Shown: positions 1-13,006, counted from the stretch's first letter. The stretch is 64,000 bases of DNA from Apostichopus japonicus (GCF_037975245.1 NC_092561.1:19021008-19085007); one strand, 5' to 3'. Notes: generated by a model not told the origin, from the letters alone. Numbers and translations: made by a program.

Positions 1-2060
1 ACTCCTTAAATTATATAAAAATTACGACAGTCACGTCGGATACGCCTATCAATGATTTTCTTACAATAAAATTTTCAAAGGACTTACAGAAAATACTCTT
101 ATTGTGGACTTCTCTGGCAGCCACCATCCGGAGAACCTCAGTCAACGTGCGCTCTCTGTGCTTCCTCTGTTGGTACACATACGTACGTGTTAGCTCCTAC
201 GGTATGTATACGTGGAAGTAACGAACGGTTGTGTTGTTCGCCAAAGAAATTGGATTCGTTGAACGTCGGATATCACGCAGGCATTAATTTTTAAAACACA
301 GCAGTCCATGAAATTGGCTATTTAACAGACACATCTGCATTATTACTAGGATGTCAGTTTTTGGACGGCCGGTCTATTGGACAGAACATACAGAACCCTT
401 TTACACGCGCCCAAATTTCTTTTGCAAAAAAAAGCCACGAGGTGTCTGAAGAATTCCCGCCAAAATTATTCCCACACTAACCAGGATTAATTAACGAAAG
501 AAGCAAATCACATGACAACTGCGTGGGCACAGACACGTTGACATGTCATATATATTTATAGCATCGTTGAATCTGAGGGATTAAATATTAGCAAATTACA
601 AATGTCATGGAGATTTTGAAGGAACTACTTAAACGATCGATTGTACATAATATATCAACGTTAATGCATGATCAAAGGTCGGTACATTAGTATTATTTCG
701 TTCAACGTACATTATTGGGTTATTCGTATATGAGGTTGTAGATTTAAAACATCTACAAAATCTTTTAAACAAACACACATACGGTATACATATCAATCTT
801 GTTTGGTTTGACATTGATAATGGAACCGAATCAGTACAAAAATCGCAGTCTTTCTTTGAGTTCAAGGTACGCAATGAAGTAAACATCAGGAGAAACGAGA
901 TTATATTTACAGAGTTTAGATATGCAGCTGGTTACAACTTTAAACGTCGAACTGTTAAAAGTTTATGACAATTAAATCAGTCTTTGGTGTTTTGGTCACT
1001 GTTAGCTAATGGGCGTCATTTTGAAAGATTTTTTAGGAGAATGCAGTGAAGAAGACATTTAGACATTAATATACTGTGCTAAAAGTCTGACTAGGCTGAG
1101 CTGAACATTAAACTAGTTACAAGCCTGCGAAATACACTATCAAATATTTACGGGTATATGTGATGCGTAATAGCGGTTTCAACTATTTTGTACCAGAGGT
1201 GACGTTTTAGAATCATCACACCATTTTGTATCATCAACTTTTGAATTATTTTCTCAATCCTTACATGTAATGTGTACGTAAATAAGATATTCTAATTCAC
1301 CATACATCAGGATTGTGAAGATTTGTATGTATGTAGTTGTAAGTATGTGGGCTCTTACTGTATGTATACGTGAAAGTAACGGGAATGGTTGTTTTGTAAG
1401 AAAAAATATTTTGTTTGGATGAACCTTGGGGGTATAAGAGACTAGGAAACATTTGGGTAATTAAGGAAATATGACTTTTCACTTTTTCTCCAAGTAAAGC
1501 TGAAAAATGAAAGATGTACGAGTGAATTCAACCCTTTTACGTTGAAATGTGGTCTGTTAACCAAGGCCTGGTTTTTGCATTGTATAAGTACATGAAAAAT
1601 ATGACATTTGAAATATGTTGCGTATTTTCTCATTTATTTGCATGTAACATTTCTTATTTGTAAAATTCTGTAAATATACATTTATTCAGAAATGCAGGAT
1701 ACATAGCCATTTACATGGAATAATTTAACACAACAGTGTTACCTTGTTAATTCATAGTAAAACGAGCAGACATAAACATTTTATCTCTATTCTGGTGGAT
1801 TAGATGTCTTAAAAGAGTTTGCTGTTACAGATACTAACAAATTAAGCAATGTAGCCATAACATTCACTGAATTTTGAATAAACCATCACTTACTAACAAA
1901 AGCAAAGATTTTTATCAATCAAGTTGACAAAACATAGCAAAAATTTAATATATGATTATTTTTGGTATGATTTTCCCAAAGCGAACCTAAAATACAAGTA
2001 TTTTTTGATAAATAGTCATTTTGGGGCAAAATGGATATATTGTACAATTTTTTTTGTATC
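1..2060. other. Non-coding stretch, no gene recognised
   Basis: No ORF here has protein-like composition or recognisable motifs. Two short segments recur: the part around 200-235 (a GTATGTATACGTG core followed by GAAGTAACG) resembles 1355-1385. The part around 303-400 (CAGTCCATG, then ATTGGCTATTTA, then GGACAGAACATACA) resembles 42388-42482. They look like scraps of dispersed repeats. Confidence 0.5.
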
Positions 2061-3441
2061 TTTGGGGCGTTCCAATACACCCCAACCAGTTAAGTGTAGC
2101 AATACACCTCTACTTGTAATAAGTTCTATCTTTGGGGCGTACCAATACGCCCCAACCAGTTAAGTGTAGCAATACACCACTATGATAAATTGTATATATC
2201 TTTGGGGCGTACCAGTACGCCCCAACCAGTTAAGTATAGAAATGCACCTCTATGATAAATTGTATTTATCTTTGGGGCGTACCAGTACGCCCCAACCAGT
2301 TAAGGGTAGCAATAGACCACTATGATAAATTGTATATATCTTTGGGGCGTACCAGTACGCCCCAACCAGTTAAGTGTAGCAATACACCACTATGATTAAT
2401 TATATACATATCTTTGGGGCGTACCAGTACGCCCCAACCAGTTAAGTGTTGAAATATACCACTATGATAAATTGTATATATCTTTGGGGCGTACCAGTAC
2501 GCCCCAACCAGTTAAGTGTAGCAATATACCACTATGATAAATTGTATATATCTTTGGGGCGTACCAGTACGCCCCAACCAGTTAAGTATAGAAATGCACC
2601 TCTATGATAAATTGTATTTATCTTTGGGGCGTACCAGTACGCCCCAACCAGTTAAGGGTAGCAATAGACCACTATGATAAATTGTATATATCTTTGGGGC
2701 GTACCAGTACGCCCCAACCAGTTAAGTGTAGCAATACACCACTATGATTAATTATATACATATCTTTGGGGCGTACCAGTACGCCCCAACCAGTTAAGTG
2801 TTGAAATATACCACTATGATAAATTGTATATATCTTTGGGGCGTACCAGTACGCCCCAACCAGTTAAGTGTAGCAATATACCACTATGATAAATTGTATA
2901 TATCTTTGGGGCGTACCAGTACGCCCCAACCAGTTAAGTGTAGCAATACACCACTATGATTAATTGTATATATCTTTGGGGCGTACCAGTACGCCCCAAC
3001 CAGTTAAGTGTAGCAATACACCACTATGATTAATTGTATATATCTTTGGGGCGTACCAGTACGCCCCAACAAGTTTAGAGTAGAAATACACCCCTATGAT
3101 AAATTGTATATATCTTTGGGGCGTACCAGTACGCCCCAACCAGTTAAGTGTAGCAATAGACCACTATGATAAATTGTATATATCTTTGGGGCGTACCAGT
3201 ACGCCCCAACCAGTTAAGTGTAGCAATAGACCACTATGATAAATTGTATATATCTTTGGGGCGTACCAGTACGCCCCAACCAGTTAAGTGTTGAAATATA
3301 CACTATGATAAAGTGTATATATCTTTTGGGCGTACCAGTACGCCCCAACCAGTTTAGAGTAGAAATACACCCCTATGATAAATTGTATATATCTTTGGGG
3401 CGTACCAGTACGCCCCAACCAGTTAAGTGTAGCAATACACC
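2061..3441. repeat. Satellite array A: 20 units of 70 bp, each with a 20-bp palindrome
   Basis: Twenty units begin with TTTGGGGCG at 2061, 2131, 2201, 2271, 2341, 2413, 2483, 2553, 2623, 2693, 2765, 2835, 2905, 2975, 3045, 3115, 3185, 3255, 3324 and 3394. The period is 70 bp, with two 72-bp units. Most units carry the near-perfect inverted repeat GGGGCGTACCAGTACGCCCC, then AACCAGTTAAG, then a weaker hairpin GTGTAGCAATACAC, then an AT-rich spacer. The hairpin core is the best conserved part while the spacers drift. Both stem arms resemble GC boxes (GGGGCG/CGCCCC). ORFs crossing the array are by-products of the period. Confidence 0.95.
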
Positions 3442-3553
3442 AACAAAATTGTGTGTGTTTCTCAAAACTACATATCTTCTTTTACACAAGTTGTTGCAAG
3501 AAAATAAGAGTACACACTGCCCAATCAATAGTATGTGTAAAACATAAGGTTTC

Positions 3554-4036
3554 CTAGTTATTCAGCTCAAATTCTTTATCTATAGCTGCATATCTTTCTT
3601 TCAAGTCACAGACTTCCCTCTTTGGAAGGCGATTTTTATGGGTTAAATTAAAGTCCCAGAACATTAAGGAATGGAAAGAAACTGATGGTGTGTATGGCTG
3701 CTTATTTCTTCCTTGGCCACAGTCTAGCAGTTTCCAGTCTCCAGTCCAGGATCCCTTCATCCAATGTAAAATAACCTCATCCTTTTAAATTTTAGTGACT
3801 TCTCCAAAGTATGGTCGTGTGCTTGAATCAATGAGGTTTACGGCTGCTATATTCCCAACTTGAATATAGTCAGATACTTCAATAACTTCTTTAGCAAAGT
3901 TATAACATTTATATATATCACCACTCTGAAGATCTTCAACTCTAAAAGCAAGGAGCAGAAGGGCAGAAGGACAGAAGATAGCGGTTCTTATTCTCCCTGT
4001 AACAATTATCCATTTGCAAAAACAGATCCTTCCCAA
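3554..4036 (-). pseudogene. Broken coding remnant, unrecognised family (probably from a mobile element)
   Basis: Reading on the minus strand from 4036, one frame stays protein-like across a single TAA near 3785-3787 and continues to 3554. About 160 codons are visible. Before the stop it reads ...IQVGNIAAVNLIDSSTRPYF and GEVTKI; after it comes KDEVILHWMKGSWTGDWKLL, and the end is rich in charged residues (LPKREVCDLKERYAAIDKEF). The pattern of a small beta-barrel-like segment (VG..AAVN...FGEVTKI) followed by a W-rich segment resembles C-terminal modules of invertebrate transposon proteins, but I cannot name the family. The start is not fixed. One in-frame stop and no visible neighbouring domain argue for a dead copy; a spliced gene with a short intron at the stop is less likely. 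Confidence 0.45.
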
Positions 4037-5195
4037 GAGTATCCTTGTGCTTCACTAGTGTCCACAAATTGCATGTAATGGTCATGTTTGAATCATGTTG
4101 GATATGCTTCAGATCAGTCATAACATATATGCAAACTTGTCACATGGACCTTTAGTGTGAATTAGGACACCTGAAAAGAAAGAGAAGAATGAATATAGAC
4201 TACTTCATTGACATGTATGATAAAGAGGTTGTTATTACTTGTTTTCTGCTATTAAATAAAGTTTGATAATTAACCTACTATGTGCTTTAACAAACAAAAC
4301 AAAACAGTCACATAATATTTGATGGATACTAAGGCCATAATCTTTATCAGAACAACAAAATAAAGAACAGAATTGATTTGACCTCAACCAAAACAATAGG
4401 AACACTAGACTTCTTGTAACCTTAGGTGTCCATCCTTATACTATTTATGAAGATAATCAAGCTTCCCCTCTTGAGACATTGTGTTGTAAAACAAGGCATC
4501 ATACAAACAAACACCCTGTATAAACACCCACACACACATACTGCTCACGCACATACATACTGTACTATACACCAACATGACATTACAATTTCATACTGTA
4601 GGATTACAATTTCTCGGAAACCAGAAAACGTGATGTTTACACTTATAATGACATAAACACTTTCCGTCTTGTGCACTCTTAGGTCACTTCACAATACCAT
4701 GGAGGTAAAACAGACCTCCATGATAATATAGTACTGACCTGTTATGTGGATGTGGATGTTTTACATCCTTTTCACTCTTGACAAAATGTGGCAGATCAGT
4801 CTTTGATTGGTCCATTCCATCGACTATAAGGGTATTCAGTTCCAAAGAAACCTGGCACGCCTTAGTGCGGGCAAGATGTTACTGCTCTCCTTTTGACCTA
4901 GTAAAAATAGAACATATTATGATACAAAATAAACTCTTAACTGATACAGGGTTTACGATATCAGATAAGAAATATTGATTTGAGTTTTGATCCAATATCA
5001 TTTGAGAAATAATGTAAATGATATATGGGTCAATCCATGCCAAATCAACAGATTTTTGGGTCGATTCCACGTCGACCCTCTTAGAATCGCCTGGAACTGA
5101 TATGGTGTCCTGCCATATGTCTCAAAGGATGAAATTGGGCAAAAAAAAAATTTGAAACTTTTTCGTTGCTAGGTTACGACCCCGCCTAGCAACCA
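4037..5195. other. Intergenic, no gene recognised
   Basis: AT-rich sequence without credible coding. The only structure seen is an inverted repeat at 4698-4722 (CATGGAGGT ... ACCTCCATG). Its arm sequence, followed by AAAAC, occurs again three times around 18466-18556. Confidence 0.5.
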
Positions 5196-5621
5196 AATTA
5201 AAGTGGCTCATGAGAGTTACATCAGCCCTACAGAAACATGCTTGCGAGGGCAAACAGTGGTAACATTGTATCTTCATTCAAGGAGACCATGTAAAACAAC
5301 ATTAGAAACTATTGAAATGTTATTTATTAAAAGGGTTCTGTCTAGTACTCTTTGACTCCCTCTCACCCCCCCCCCCAGCACCCTCCCCATAGTGCACTAT
5401 GCAGATTTGTATGCATATGTGACTGAATTTTAATACTGCAAAGAGACTGCATAAACATGCATTCAAGGTATACTGAATTACTGTATTTGGTAAGGTAATC
5501 TTCTGCTTCAAATTGTCTGTATGCATGTAACTCACCCCCTCCCACCCACATCCTCTACCCAACCCTATATCAGATTAGAATATGAATGTGAACCAGTGCA
5601 TACATACAGTGTGCACTATAT

Positions 5622-7360
5622 TATGGTTGGGCGATATATCGAAAATTATTATTATCGCGATAATTTTTTTTCAAGACGATATTTTTTGAGGATTGAACAA
5701 ATGACGATAATTTCTTGTGAAAGAAATTTGAAATAGATGTAGAAAAAAAAATTCTCCGTTTTATGTGTAAATGTTATTCTAGCATTCCATGGTTAAGAAA
5801 GTTGAAAAGAAATATTTTATCAACTTCATTTACTGACTTTTGAACTTCGTAAAAACCCGTTCTTTACAACATTGACTGTATAAAGAACAAAACTCTGAAA
5901 ATCAGTAGAGAAATTACCAATTCTGTACGAAAAGTAAGTTGGCACACCTTTCTAATTTTACGAAAGATCGAGCAAAATACTTTCGGAAAATTAACGCGGA
6001 ACTGGCATATCGTGCTAAATGCAACAGGTGTCATGTAAACAAGGCTCTAGTACACCCATTTATGAATAAACCAGAAGACCACATCTGGTGTAAAGCGGGG
6101 GAAAGAAAGTATTTTCTAGAATTTCCAAAAAAACATAATAATTAATAATATCCTACCATAGTTAAGTGTATAGTAAATAGCCTAACCACTTCGTCGGTTA
6201 CGGATCTCACGTAACAACAAAAACACAACTAATTGTATTTTGCGAAGTTGACGATTTCTACAAGGACATGGAAACAATATTAAGCATTAAGTTAATCACG
6301 CCTGGTGGCCTAAAACATGGAATTACAAGGTTTACTTTCATAAAGATGGCCATACTGTAGCTATTGGGGCCTTGATATCGTGCTACAGGGTGGCCTAAAA
6401 CATGGAATTACAAGGTTTACTTTCATAAAGATGGCCATACTGTAGCTATTGGGGCCTTGATATCGTGCTACAGTATGTCTGTATGGTATAGACTGTGCCT
6501 CGTGTATCATGGGGAATAGATTGTTTTGTTCATGCGGAGGAGTCGGTTGGCTTGAGGTGTGTTTTACTTACCTTAATGTTACGGGGATATTTACCTACTT
6601 TCCTTGAACGTCTAAGATAATATTTCGCATAACTTTACGGATCCTTTACTGACTGACCTAATTAATTCTAGAGTGGAGCCAAAAAAGTTTACTCCATGAA
6701 AAGTTTTTTGGAACCGTGCCAAAAATGTTAACAAACAGGTGTTAGACAGGGGGGTTGTTTTTCAAGGTACCTGAGAAAATTTGAAGCACATTGTAGCCTA
6801 CCGTGATATCTAAGTACGGTTAAACACTGCAGTTGTAAACTGATTGTTAGGCAGTCTAGAAACGAGGCTTGCCGAACGTAGTTTGTTTCATAATATCGAC
6901 AGTTTTGTAAGTTAAACTTTATAAAGATTGTAAGACAGATTAATTCTCTTTTCATTTATCACATAATATAGCTACTCTAACTTGTCATTTTAAAACTTTC
7001 ATCAGTTTCGTGACAATTTAAATTCATAAAGTTAGTCAGTATTTTGAATCCTCAATTGCGAATTTTTTATCGCCAGACACGCAAAAATACTTAACTTTTC
7101 CGGGGGCATTCGCCCCTAGACCCCCACAATGGGTTCCACCCCTTGACCCCAACGGGGCTCTAAGGCGGGCCCTATACCCCACGCCATTATGCTCGGTGTG
7201 TTTTCTGCGCTAAAACACCGGTGGGAAATCGGCAGTTGGTTTTAGTGTGTTCGCGAACACACTAAAAACAACAAGAAAAAATTATCGTAATTATCGAAAT
7301 ATCGCGATAATTTTTGAACTATTTATCGTGACATTAAAAAGCAAATATCGCCCAACCCTA
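5622..7360. mobile_element. Non-autonomous hAT-type element with perfect 8-bp TSD
   Basis: The left end TATGGTTGGGCGATAT (5622-5637) and the reverse complement of the right end, TAGGGTTGGGCGATAT (7345-7360), differ at one base of 16. The element is flanked by the identical octamer CACTATAT at 5614-5621 and 7361-7368. An 8-bp duplication plus a TAGGGTTGGGCGATA-type end is the hAT signature. Subterminal ATCGCGATAATTTTT motifs sit inside both ends. No transposase ORF remains; a 68-codon ORF at 5939-6145 shows no known motif. Inside are an 84-bp tandem duplication and, at about 7100-7200, a CCCC-rich patch typical of other inserted repeats. Confidence 0.9.
6304..6471. repeat. 84-bp tandem duplication
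   Basis: Two adjacent copies (6304-6387 and 6388-6471) begin GGTGGCCTAAAACATGG (after a T or a G) and are essentially identical. The near identity indicates a recent duplication inside the hAT-type element. Confidence 0.9.
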
Positions 7361-8212
7361 CACTATATATGTGTGTAAATGTTCAGTACAGTGTTATTTT
7401 TACACCAAGCACTAAATAAATACACACTGTCCACAATCATGTACAGTACACACTGTGTACTGGTCATTCCATTCAATACTGTGCATATTTCAATATCATT
7501 TTAAATATTTGCAATTTAGTGTATGCTTTTGCTAATTCAATAATTAAAAGACTTTCAATAATTTAAAAAGAATGTTTAACCAGTACATAAATGTGCAGTG
7601 TGTACTGTACATGTTTTTGGACAGTGTTTATTTAATAGTAATTGGTGTAGAACAACACTGTACTGAACATGTACACACATATACAGTATAGTGCATAGTG
7701 CATATTTCAATGTCTTTTTAAATATTTGCAATGTAGTGTATAATTCTTTTGCTAATTCAATAAATTAAAAGACTTTCAATAATTTAAAAGGAATGTTTAA
7801 CCAGTAAATACATGTACAGTGTGTATACTGTTCATTATTTTGGACAGTGTGTATTTAATAGTACTTGGTGTAAAATAACACTGTACTGAACATGTACACA
7901 CATATATAGTGCACACTGTGGACCATACCAATAATTCAGTATACCTTGAATGCATGTTTATGCAGTCTCTTTGCAGTAGAAGTCAGTCACATACTGTATG
8001 CATGTATACAAATATGCATAGTGCACTATGGGGAGGGTGTTAGGGGGGGGTGGGAGCCAAAGAGTATTAGACAGAACCCTTTTAATACATTTCAATAGTT
8101 TTTAATGTTGTTAGCATGATCTCCTTGAATGAAGATATAATGTTACCACTGTTTGCCCTCGCAAGCATGTTTCTGTAGGGCTGATATAACTCTCATATAT
8201 GCCACTTTAAGC

Positions 8213-10499
8213 TGCCCTCCAGAGCATTAATAACTTATATAAAATATGTTTGAGCACATTCTTTGCATCATAACTATACATATCTTACTAGTTTGTATTG
8301 AAAACCAAAAATAAAACTTTTAATTGTGACCAAATTTGACCTTGAAATGCCCAAAATAGCCCAAAATATTTGTAAAATGTGATGTTTGAGGGTGCTGTTC
8401 ACAGACATCGTTCGGCATATGACCCTGGAAATGCAGTTTATTGGTAGCCCTTATGCTAGTGGACCACCCTCTTAATTGTTAAGCACCTGTATGCTAATGC
8501 TAAGAAGTTGTTGTCATTTGAATTACTCAAATCGGCTTGTGCAAGCATTTTCATACATATGAACGAGGTGATTTTCGCAATTTTCGAGTCATAAATTTGA
8601 ATAGATAACACAAAATACACAACGTTTTTACTTGAGTTTCTAAAAATAGGAACAATACGCTCCTGAAAGAATGGTATTAAAAAAAATTGAAATATACCCA
8701 CAGGCCCAAAATGGACCCCCAATTAGGGCCAGAAGTGAGATTTCTTAAGTTTGAGGGCGCTGTTCATAAAACGTACCACCCGCTTGACTTTTTTTTTGCA
8801 CTTTTCCTGTACAACTACTACTGGGCAAGGATCCTATGGAAAGTAAAACTCAAACATGCCTTTGCTTGTGAATATAGAGCACACTCAAAGTAGGGCCAGA
8901 AAAGACCCAGGCTATCTCATTTTCTGCCATTTTAGTTACTTGTTACGAAAAATTGAGACCTATCCAATGACCTTTCTCTGAACTTTAGGGTTTATCATCT
9001 TAGTTAGGGCTACTATATCCAATTTGTAGTTCAAGAAAGTTTTTGAAAGAGATAAGTGTTAACTAGGAGCATCACTGACACACCCACACATATAGAGGAC
9101 TTGAAGGAATAGATAGTCTTTCTATTGCTTTTGACTTCTGCAAGGATTCAAAAAGGAAAGCAGACATCAACTTTTAACTCTAAATTAGTAAAATATTTTG
9201 ACTCACTTAAGATGATTAAGATGAACTTCTTGCAATTGTCGGCATTCTTCATTTTTCTTTCCACTCCTCGTTCTTTCCGCTACCTCTTTCAAGTACCACC
9301 CACAGTAAACTCAGTCGTCTAGAAAAATATAATGTTGAAATACTTTAATTAAGCATTTAAAGTATAAGTTTTACTTCACACAATGGTGTAAAATTGAACT
9401 GCTTAACCTAATCAAGAAAAAGTTATGTAGTGATTAGTGATAGAGTTTTATTGTGTCAATTTGAACCATGTTGTTTTTATGAATACCCATAGAATAATGC
9501 AATGAGCATGTTGAATTTTGTTACTAATTATAACTGAAGTTAAGCATTCTTTTAGGTACTTTAGAGAATTCCTTTAAAGGAGTATAGGATGTTGAGAGTT
9601 GCTATTGAGAAAAGAACAAGTAAAGCTGTACAACATCTTCTCATGTTATTTATTAGACCAATTGATAGGGATGTTTGGAAATAAGACCCTAATCATTTTC
9701 CCGGACAGTTGAGGTAAATGTCCTCAAAGGTGGCAATTAAAACAATTAAAGAAGTTTGACCAAAGGTAAGCATATTTTAATTTCTGGCATATTTGGGGGA
9801 ACTTTCTGAAAATGTCACTATCTAAGGGAGTTGTTCCTTGACATTTCAGCAGAAAGCACTTTTACTCCTGATTTGAGTGGAGGTTGCAATCAAACTTATG
9901 TAACATGTTCTTTAGAACTTCTTTAAATCAAAATTTTTGACAATAATTCTAATGTTTTTTAAGGAATGATAATGCAGCTTTAGTGGCACACTAGCTGTGA
10001 GGTGTATTCTCTCCAGTATGTACAGTACAGTCTTTGTGCTTGCTGAAGCTGAAGCTAACAATAGAGACACATGAATTTTTCTGAAGAAATGTTTAATGGA
10101 CTGCACATGTAGTTAACTAAACAGATTAAATGTCACTGGATTGTATGAAGTTAAAGCCTCCATAGTCAGCAAAGATAAAAGGATGCAATGCCTGTGGTTT
10201 TGACACCCCAGGCTAAAACCCACCAATTGTGATTGATCAGCAGACCATGTACAGTACTTGAAAGTTATCATTTGTAATGTACACAGCTATTGCTTGTGTG
10301 AAATTGAATTTTGGCAAAACAGTCTTACAACAGCACTTTCGACCTCACAAGTTTCAGTATACTTTATCAATGTCTTCATGCTAGTTAATCAATTTAAAGC
10401 TACTAGCTATGAGGAATTTGAAATTTTATTCCCCTTTTCCCATGCAATGTATGCAACAATAACTGTCATAAATCCATGCACATTCACAAGATAAAATAA
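8213..10499. other. Intergenic, no gene recognised
   Basis: Low-complexity AT-rich sequence. A short segment recurs at about 8380-8400 and 8745-8765 (GTTTGAGGG then GCTGTTCA), suggesting an old diverged repeat. I see no splice-bounded exon with protein-like composition on either strand. Confidence 0.45.
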
Positions 10500-11010
10500 T
10501 TAGGAATCTTGAACTCTTCTAAAGATTTCCATAAAGTATTCCTTGGAAATGATGCTTTGTTCACCAATGCCAATTTCTATCATTTCCTTATTCATGCGTG
10601 CATGGAGAGAAGTCTTTGTGTATGACACTGGAAGGTGCACTTCTGTTTTGTGGGGCATGTAATCTCCAATATGTTCAAATAAACACCTCATCCAAGCTAG
10701 TGCAAATGGAGTTTTTGTTCTCATCCTTTTCTTGCCTTTATTGCCATGAATTGCATTTTTCTTGCCAACTTGAAATTATTTCAGACAATCTTTGAATAAC
10801 TTGCTACTAATACCAAAGAACATACAAAATGCTTTCTCACATACAATCTTCCCACAAATTACATAAATAGAACAAGATTTGTCTCAGGTGTGACATGATC
10901 TTTCCTGATGAATCCAAATCTTGTCCAGAGTGAATTGCTTTAGCTCAGTTTCCCTCACTTCACTAACCTCTAGAAAAGACTGTTCTAGGTCATCGTAAGA
11001 AAGCGATTTG
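10500..11010 (-). pseudogene. Broken transposon-type ORF remnant
   Basis: On the minus strand one frame reads through three parts: SFLEVSEVRETELKQFTLDK, then a stop, then ICGKIVCEKAFCMFFGISSK, then a stop, then KKNAIHGNKGKKRMRTKTPF and ALAWMRCLFEHIGDYMPHKT, ending in FRRVQDS at 10500. The succession VC..AF...FGIS.K, a basic GNKGKK patch and then AWM...F...GD.MP resembles a family of uncharacterised ORFs repeated in invertebrate genomes and probably derived from DNA transposons. That resemblance is from memory, not a search. Two in-frame stops near 10905 and 10800 mark it as dead. More minus-strand open sequence upstream (to about 11440) may be its continuation in other frames. Confidence 0.5.
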
Positions 11011-11600
11011 ATACAGCTACCATCACAGCAATCAGATTGGAACATAGGCAGTGGATCAAATGCTTGATTGCGTCTCCTTCGTTTTTTCTCACTCCTGGTG
11101 AATAAAAAAGGTTTTGATCACATGAAGAAATTGATGCAGAAAAATCTCTGGCAATACCAAAGCTACTGCTACTACTTCCATTTGAACTTATGTCAAGGTA
11201 CAACTGCAGCGAATCATTTGTTGTATCTGGAGAAATAGTACTGATGTTGTGACTCACAGTGACTGCCCCATTCAAACGACAGTGAAAGTTTTGTTTTAGT
11301 ATGATTATTTAAAGTTGGTTCCTCTTCCAAATTTTCCATTTCATTATCCATGCTCACGTTCCTTTTAAGTGTATTAGGTAGGGATGTATTTCCCTTGCTT
11401 TTGTGTGGAGATGAGAAAAGAGTTGGCTCAATGTCCAATTTGTCAGGATCATCCTCTTTACATTCTGACAGAAAACTGGTAATTTGTTAAAATTTGTTAG
11501 GTTTCCTTCACACATTTTGTTTCCCATTAAAGTGGAGCACAATGACAAATGAGCACAACTAAATCTTCATTTACTCAGCTGCACACCACAATAACATGAG

Positions 11601-11629
11601 CCAGGGAGCTGCTACTAGCAGCTCCCTGG
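11601..11629. repeat. Perfect 14-bp-stem hairpin
   Basis: CCAGGGAGCTGCTA, one central C, then TAGCAGCTCCCTGG. The stem is perfect over 14 bp with a single-base centre. Parts of the arm recur alone at 12993-13002 and 18891-18900 (CCAGGGAGTTG), and in opposite orientation near 57931-57943 (ACAGCTCCCTGG). Confidence 0.9.
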
Positions 11630-11639
11630 TGAAACAGTA

Positions 11640-12998
11640 TCCAAAGGCATGCATTGAAAGAGTAAGTCCTCAGAGCATGACCACTGCTCAACAGTTTTAC
11701 TCCCTTTCTGTGGTTAACCCTGCTTTTGAAGACTGTATATATTCACTGTTGGTTGCTGCAGTATAGACTGCCTTACACTTTGATATGAACTGGCTAGGTG
11801 TCATATGATCCTTTATTGACACACTGTTTGACCACAACCAAAGGGACAAAGTTTTCAGGTTTTATTTCCACAATGGAGTTGCAATCAGGCAAGACAATAT
11901 TGTTGTGATTGATTGCTTCTGAGGTTAGTACTTTATGCAGACTGTGTAGCCCTGTTAAGAAATCTTGCACATCTGAGAGGTACTGTATGTGGATGTATGG
12001 AGGGAAAGGACTTCTCCAATGTCAGTATCAATGCTGCAATGTTGAAAAGTGAATTTTTAGTTGACAATATTTTGTCAAAATGGTACTGTTCTACCAAACT
12101 TCAGTACAACTTGTAAAAAAGGACAAAACTCATTAACTTCAATAAAATAGCCTGACCTTCAATAATTTTCCTAGCCATTGGGACACAGTCCCTAGTTCCC
12201 ACAATCACACATAGTGAGAGCAACAAATGTGAGTAAAAATCTGCACACTGGACCATGCAGGGACATATATATGCCAAAACTGTTATTTGTTTTGTTATTT
12301 TTTCTTGGGGGGGGGGGAGGGGGATGTTTGTAACTGGAAAAGCCTGAAATAAATTATAGCAATATGCACCATGTACAGTATGCAATAATGAAGTATATAA
12401 GCATATTTGCTGCTATAAAGATTAAATTTGAAAATTAGCACTTACCTAAGTTCTTAAATCTGTTCTTGGACTTGTGCTTTTATACAAGATCCAGATCAGG
12501 TCCTCTGATTTTATCAGACGATCATCTCTCCACGGGGTAAACTGATGCATTGATCCAGTCGCATTTGCACTCGAGCCGTACTATGGATCTGATCCTTGCC
12601 CGGGCCGGTAAAAAATTCGGATTGGAAATGTGTCATTCGCAGCCGGAAATCGCGTACTAGTAGTACATTTGGTCCAAAACTTTCGTTTTCAAAGTTCATA
12701 GCCTAGAGTGACAATGCTACGTTAGATTCATAGGTCAGTTATGATTATTATATAGTATTGTATCGACGATGGTCAGGAATTCAGGATGCATGCTTTTTAC
12801 GAAAAACACCCGATTTCGAAGAAGAGTTGACGATAAAAATCGTGTCAGTATGGACGCTAGCAACAAGTGTAGAATTTAAAACGATGGGCTCAATATTCGG
12901 AGTTGCCCTGGGACAGGGAGTACAACGTATGTGACATGTGTCATAACACACGATGTTTTTGTGCGATTACACTACAGTATCTACTGTACTACCAGGGA
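11640..12998. other. Intergenic, no gene recognised
   Basis: No credible exon was found. A G run lies at 12307-12325. Nothing else stands out. Confidence 0.45.
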
Positions 12999-13006
12999 GT
13001 TGTAAT

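Larger units (their letters stand above)
5196..8212. mobile_element. Long-inverted-repeat (foldback) DNA element, about 3 kb
   Basis: The segment from about 5196 to 5510 reappears in reverse complement at about 7920-8212. The order of landmarks is mirrored: AAAGTGGC, TGAGAGTTA, ATCAGCCCTACAGAAACATG, CTTGCGAGGGCAAACAGTGG, AAGGGTTCTGTCTA, a C/G run, ATAGTGCACTATG, and TATACTGAAT. The arms are about 300 bp and roughly 85-90% similar by eye. A further inverted pair (about 7366-7440 against 7845-7910) and a direct repeat (about 7491-7685 against 7700-7915) lie in the right half. No transposase is visible, so it is non-autonomous. A separate hAT-type element is nested inside. Confidence 0.8.

Noticed and set aside
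2061-3441. CRISPR array
   Set aside because: The regular palindromic repeats look CRISPR-like, but the spacers are themselves repeated copies rather than unique sequences, the unit is a plain 70-bp tandem repeat, no cas genes exist and the genome is eukaryotic.
5939-6145. 68-residue ORF inside the hAT-type element as a transposase
   Set aside because: No zinc-finger, DDE or dimerisation motif of hAT transposases; it is too short and without homologous continuation in other frames.
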